Assembly (NCBI GenBank): GCA_022837185.1
Contig: JALHJD010000128.1
Span: 3,533 to 11,587 of the forward strand
Length of the DNA stretch: 8,055 nt
Direction: 5' to 3'
Origin: Desulfobacteraceae bacterium
GTDB taxonomy: Bacteria; Desulfobacterota; Desulfobulbia; Desulfobulbales; Desulfobulbaceae
Position 1 is the stretch's first letter; each line of letters begins with the position of its first letter. Shown here in pieces: positions 4,992 through 8,055 of this stretch. Made by a program: the position numbers and the translations under genes. The notes under the pieces were generated by a model, which made no database searches, was not told the DNA's origin, and saw only the letters and a program-made list of their open reading frames with translations.

Positions 4992-5821
4992 GCCTGATCC
5001 TCCTTCAGGGAGACTTCTTCCACTTCAAAATGATAGAGGTCAACGTCAAGGCACCGGTTGCGGAGCGGCTCGCCGACATGCAGAACCAGTTTGGCGACCT
5101 CGGCGACCTGCAGGGAGGCAATCACCGCCGGGGTGAACGCCGGGTTGCCCTGACGGGATTCGATGCCCGGCAGTTCATGGTTGCGGGGGTAGAGCCGCCG
5201 CATGGTTCCGTCGCCGGGAAACTGGGTTGCCACGCGGCCGTACCAGCCCGCGATGGTCCCATGCACCAGGGGAATGGAGCGGGCATCGCATCTGTCCGCC
5301 AGCAGCAGCCGGGCAGGGATGGAATCCAGCCCGTCGACGGCCACATCAACTCCACGCAGGAGTTCATCGCCGTTATGCCGGGCAAAGGCTTCGGCGACCG
5401 GCAGGCAGGTCACGGCGGGATTGATGGTTGCGACCCGGCGGGCGGCGGCTTCCGCCTTTTTCTGACCCACCAGGTCCGGGGTGGCGAACAGCTGCCGGTT
5501 CAGGTTGTGCTCCTCGAAGACATCCGGATCAACGGCGACGATCACGCCAATGCCCAGCCGGGCCAGTTCCTCGATAACGTACCCGCCGAGCCCGCCGCAG
5601 CCGACGACCGCCACCCGGCTCCGAAACAGGGCAAGCTGCTGGTCAATGGATATCGTCTCCCTGTTCCTCTGGTAGCGGACCGGCAGGATGGAGTTGCCGA
5701 GAGCGGTTTCCTCGACCTGGGCCAGGGTCAGCCCGAAAAGCCCGGCCGCCTCCGCCTGGTCGGCCAGGGGCAGCAGACCGTCCGGCGCCCGGTCGCGGAG
5801 AAATTGCACGAGGTTCCGCAC
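4988..5821 (-). CDS. HesA/MoeB/ThiF-family E1-like adenylyltransferase
   Basis: A 277-residue ATP-dependent activating enzyme of the E1-like superfamily, expected to adenylate the C-terminal glycine of the MoaD-like protein encoded just upstream. The Rossmann nucleotide-binding loop GCGGLGG is at 74-80. VDPD (97-100), the conserved NLNRQ (106-110), GQKK (119-122) and VDGLDS (162-167, with the likely catalytic Asp163) follow in the usual order. An N-terminal stretch of about 60 residues precedes the fold. The zinc-binding Cys-x-x-Cys pairs of MoeB/ThiF are missing: the position expected to read PCxxCLFP is GTMRRLYP (205-212), and no second pair exists. The start is GTG at 5821, one base after the upstream stop, with a G-rich site before it, so translation is probably coupled. 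Function is inferred from operon context. Confidence 0.88.
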   Translation of the reverse strand: MRNLVQFLRDRAPDGLLPLADQAEAAGLFGLTLAQVEETALGNSILPVRYQRNRETISIDQQLALFRSRVAVVGCGGLGGYVIEELARLGIGVIVAVDPDVFEEHNLNRQLFATPDLVGQKKAEAAARRVATINPAVTCLPVAEAFARHNGDELLRGVDVAVDGLDSIPARLLLADRCDARSIPLVHGTIAGWYGRVATQFPGDGTMRRLYPRNHELPGIESRQGNPAFTPAVIASLQVAEVAKLVLHVGEPLRNRCLDVDLYHFEVEEVSLKEDQA

Positions 5822-5822
5822 T

Positions 5823-6047
5823 TCAGCCCCCGCCGACGAGCGGAAAAAGGGACAGGGCGTCGCCCTCGGCCAGGGCCTGGTCGATGGAGGCGTTGCGGCC
5901 GTTGATGAAGATGATGCCCACTTCCGCTTCGGGAATCCCCAGCTCGGTGACGATCTGCTTCACGGTGACAGGCGCGTCGTACTGCCTGGTTTCCTCCTTG
6001 AAGCGGCCGATCCGGAAGCCGGCGAAAAGCCTGACTGTAACCTGCAT
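5823..6047 (-). CDS. MoaD/ThiS-family sulfur carrier protein
   Basis: A 74-residue ubiquitin-fold sulfur carrier with the usual MoaD length. It begins with strand MQVTVRLFAGF and has a helix at VTVKQIVTELGIP (27-39). It then shows IIFINGRNA (45-53), EGDALSLFPLVGGG (61-74) and a C-terminal Gly-Gly. In this family the terminal glycine is adenylated by an E1-like partner and converted to a thiocarboxylate. The thiocarboxylate then donates the dithiolene sulfurs of the pyranopterin (molybdopterin) cofactor. Here the partner is encoded one base downstream and the likely client oxidoreductase immediately upstream, which points to a carrier dedicated to the tungsten or molybdenum cofactor. No clear ribosome binding site precedes the ATG at 6047. 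A hairpin lies in the 90-base gap before it. Confidence 0.9.
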   Translation of the reverse strand: MQVTVRLFAGFRIGRFKEETRQYDAPVTVKQIVTELGIPEAEVGIIFINGRNASIDQALAEGDALSLFPLVGGG

Positions 6048-6077
6048 GGGTTCATTGTAGCAGGTTTCCGCGGCGCA

Positions 6078-6112
6078 GGAAAGGGGCGGCGGCCGATCCG
6101 CCCCTGTTTTCC
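6078..6112 (-). terminator. Intercistronic hairpin after the oxidoreductase gene
   Basis: AGGGGCGG (6082-6089) pairs perfectly with CCGCCCCT (6098-6105) across an 8-base loop. GGAA (6078-6081) and TTCC (6109-6112) extend the stem beyond a 3-base bulge. It begins 26 bases downstream of the oxidoreductase stop. On the minus strand only a short TTT follows, so it is more likely a partial terminator or an mRNA 3'-end stabiliser than a full stop. Confidence 0.5.
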
Positions 6113-6137
6113 GGCATCCCCGTCAAACCGTGCCGGG

Positions 6138-7871
6138 TCAGAAGTTCCAGAACTCGTCGATTTCCTCCCCGGTAAAGTCCCAGACCACGTTGTGCGGCGG
6201 CAGTTCTTCCCGGGAGAAGAATTCCGGCAGCCGGTCGTCCTTGTTGGTGAAGCCCGCCGCCAGGTTGAATTGATGCTCGGTGCGCAGGATGTTCTTGCCC
6301 AGCTCGGTGACGTCGTCGGCGGTCAGACTGATGCCGAAGCGGGCGTTGATCATGTCGACGATGGCGGTGAACGCCTCCGGGATGTCCAGGGCCGGGAAGG
6401 CGACAAAGATGCAGAGGCCGGCGCTGTCCAGAGCCGCGGTGGCGATCTGCAGGTTGCGCGACAACTCGACCTGGCCTTCCTTTTTCAGGGGGTCGACGTC
6501 GCCGCCGACCTTGAGGATGTTGGTGGCCACGGCATAGCCGGCGGTATGATCGGCGCCCATGGTGCTGGTGCAGTAGGTGATGCCGATGCCCTTTACCGCC
6601 CGTGGGTCATAGGCCGGGATCGCCTGGTTCTTGACCACCGGCACGCGGGTGACGCCGTACGCTTTGCCCACGGCGCCGGCGCCGCTGCCGATGAGCCGCC
6701 CCAGGGGCGTGCCCCGGCGGACATCCTGGTCCAGGATGCGGAGAATGCCGGCCCCGTCGCCGAAGGGCAGCAGGCCGCCCTCCATGGCCACGCCCATGGT
6801 CACCGAGGTCTCGATGGTGTCGACGCCGATGTCGTCCATCAGACTGTCGGCCTCGGCGATCTGGTCCAGGTCGTCCACGCAGCAGTCGGCGCCCATGGCC
6901 CAGATGGACTCGTACTCAAAGCCGGAGGTCTTGTATTTGCCATTGGCATCATTGAATATCTGCGAACACTGGATGACGCAGCCCATGTGGCAGCCGTGCC
7001 TGGTCTTGCCGCCCCGCTTCTCGATGAGGTCGTGCATGGTCTCGCCGGAGATGTTGTCGTGGTGCTCGAACTGGCCGTAGCGGAAATTGCGGGTGGGCAG
7101 GCCGCCGGCCTCGTTGATGACGTTGATCAGCACCGAGGTGCCGTAGGTGGGCAGCCCCTGGCCGCTGACCGGGTGCTCCTGCAGGGCCCTGGCAAAGACC
7201 CTGACCGCCGTTTTGAATTTCTCCGGTTCGGCGATGGGCACCGCCGCCTCCCTGGGCACGTTGACGGCGATGCATTTCACCCTCTTGGAGCCCATGACCG
7301 CCCCCAGTCCACCGCGGCCGGCGCTGCGGACCTTGCCCTCCGGGTCCTTGACCGAGATGTTGGCGACGGCCATTTTCATTTCTCCGGCCGGGCCGATGGA
7401 GATCACCCCGGTTCTGTCGCCGTGCCGCTCCACCATGGCGTTGACCACGGCGAAATTTCCCTTGCCGGTCAGGCCGGGCTCCTCGCTGATGGTCACGCCG
7501 TCGGCGGTGACATGGAGGCTGTACCAGGCATCTTTTTCCGGCTGCCCCTCGATGATCAGGGCCTTGATTCCGAGTTTGGCGAGCTGCTGGGAGGCGGTTC
7601 CGCCGGCGTTGCTTTCCTTGATGGTCCCGGTCAGGGGACTCTTGGCGCCGACGCTGAGCCGGCCCGAGTTCGCAGTCACGGTGCCGCTGAGCAGGCCGGG
7701 AGCGAAAACGAGCTTGTTGTCCGGCCCCAGGGGATGACAGGTGGGGGGCACCTCGGCGGCGACAATGGTCGAGGTCAGGCCGCGGCCGCCCAGTCCGGCC
7801 CACTGTTCCGGAACATCCTCGGTTTTTACCGTGAGATCCGTCATGTTTACCCGATACATTCTGTCAGCCAT
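6138..7871 (-). CDS. aor: Aldehyde:ferredoxin oxidoreductase (tungsten/molybdenum pterin enzyme)
   Basis: A 577-residue cytoplasmic enzyme of the aldehyde:ferredoxin oxidoreductase family. Members couple oxidation of aldehydes to carboxylates with ferredoxin reduction, using a bis-pyranopterin tungsten centre and one [4Fe-4S] cluster. The N-terminal domain shows GGRGLTS (28-34), SNAGG (87-91) and AGRGGLGAVMGSK (184-196). The cluster motif is GCHMGCVIQC with Cys294, Cys298 and Cys302, completed by Cys487. The two pterin-binding motifs are DDIGVD (346-351) and DSAGLC (482-487). GADH (439-442) is also typical. The first two cluster cysteines are three residues apart rather than the two in the Pyrococcus furiosus enzyme. 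The length is slightly under the usual ~600. GGGAGG lies 6 bases before ATG 7871. Sulfur-carrier and E1-like genes follow, supporting dedicated cofactor assembly. The substrate is not predictable. The symbol denotes the family. Confidence 0.95.
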   Translation of the reverse strand: MADRMYRVNMTDLTVKTEDVPEQWAGLGGRGLTSTIVAAEVPPTCHPLGPDNKLVFAPGLLSGTVTANSGRLSVGAKSPLTGTIKESNAGGTASQQLAKLGIKALIIEGQPEKDAWYSLHVTADGVTISEEPGLTGKGNFAVVNAMVERHGDRTGVISIGPAGEMKMAVANISVKDPEGKVRSAGRGGLGAVMGSKRVKCIAVNVPREAAVPIAEPEKFKTAVRVFARALQEHPVSGQGLPTYGTSVLINVINEAGGLPTRNFRYGQFEHHDNISGETMHDLIEKRGGKTRHGCHMGCVIQCSQIFNDANGKYKTSGFEYESIWAMGADCCVDDLDQIAEADSLMDDIGVDTIETSVTMGVAMEGGLLPFGDGAGILRILDQDVRRGTPLGRLIGSGAGAVGKAYGVTRVPVVKNQAIPAYDPRAVKGIGITYCTSTMGADHTAGYAVATNILKVGGDVDPLKKEGQVELSRNLQIATAALDSAGLCIFVAFPALDIPEAFTAIVDMINARFGISLTADDVTELGKNILRTEHQFNLAAGFTNKDDRLPEFFSREELPPHNVVWDFTGEEIDEFWNF

Positions 7872-8055
7872 TTTCTGCCTCCCATGGGTCCTGTGATTGT
7901 CGTGGTATGCTGATCGGTGATCCCGCCTCCCGCCTGATGAGATCCGGCCGCGGGTGCTTTTCCGTCGCCGCCCTGGGCGCCGGGACGTTCAAGAAGATTC
8001 CGGCCCCGGACTCCGGGGACATCCGGACAGCCGCATTTCTGTCGCCTGTTCCCTT
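7872..8055. other. Leader or end of an upstream gene, unresolved
   Basis: These 184 bases upstream of the oxidoreductase show no convincing promoter. On the minus strand two reading frames are open from the window edge into the oxidoreductase start, one ending with a TGA that overlaps its ATGGCTGA. Neither gives a recognisable domain. A third frame stops near 7993. CCCCGG (8004-8009) and CCGGGG (8013-8018) form a 6-bp hairpin with a 3-base loop. The region may be a leader or the tail of a co-transcribed gene lying beyond the window. Confidence 0.35.

Noticed and set aside
4661..6047. A bacterial ubiquitin-like defence or conjugation system
   Set aside because: There is no E2-like or JAB-type protease gene, and the neighbouring oxidoreductase explains a carrier and E1-like pair through cofactor sulfur transfer.
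5688..7913. A very long plus-strand open frame (741 codons) opposite the oxidoreductase and carrier genes
   Set aside because: It is the antisense shadow of GC-rich genes: rich in Gly, Asp, Val and Ala, without any domain, and fully covered by well-supported minus-strand genes.

Overview
The window is GC-rich with tightly packed bacterial genes, several with strong AGGAGG-type ribosome binding sites. An aldehyde:ferredoxin oxidoreductase with its own sulfur-carrier and activating-enzyme genes suggests an anaerobe, most likely a member of the Desulfobacterota (sulfate/metal reducer or relative). That placement is inferred from gene content only; there is no rRNA or other phylogenetic marker here.

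Layout, left to right. (1) 19-801, minus: an RMD1/DUF155-family protein with one C-terminal membrane anchor. (2) 802-952: a divergent intergenic region with a perfect TATAAT and an 8-bp inverted repeat. (3) 953-2473, plus: a lipoprotein of the 5'-nucleotidase/metallophosphatase family with a variant metal site. (4) 2517-3416, minus: a beta-carbonic anhydrase gene followed by a small exported protein, converging on the nucleotidase gene. (5) 3417-3710: a purine-rich gap that probably holds the carbonic anhydrase promoter. It also holds a 10-bp inverted repeat that can pair with the carbonic anhydrase Shine-Dalgarno. (6) 3711-7871, minus: six co-oriented genes, read right to left. They are aldehyde:ferredoxin oxidoreductase, a MoaD-like carrier ending in Gly-Gly, an E1-like (HesA/MoeB/ThiF) enzyme, a second ubiquitin-fold protein without Gly-Gly, a four-helix membrane protein, and a DUF2784 membrane protein. 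(7) 7872-8055: leader or end of an upstream gene, unresolved.

The functional core is the oxidoreductase cassette. The E1-like enzyme would activate the C-terminal glycine of the MoaD-like protein, which then supplies the dithiolene sulfurs of the pyranopterin that binds tungsten (or molybdenum) in the oxidoreductase. The role of the second, GG-less MoaD-like protein is not evident and is the most interesting open question. The two membrane-protein genes follow in the same direction and may be co-transcribed, but nothing in their sequence ties them to aldehyde metabolism.

No mobile element, CRISPR array, tRNA or rRNA was found. I see no clearly new defence or mobile system. The points worth a second look are the variant E1/MoaD pair, an overlapping mini reading frame with an ideal ribosome binding site at their junction, an intercistronic hairpin after the oxidoreductase gene, the Shine-Dalgarno-pairing repeat before carbonic anhydrase, and a hexanucleotide repeat before the DUF2784 gene.
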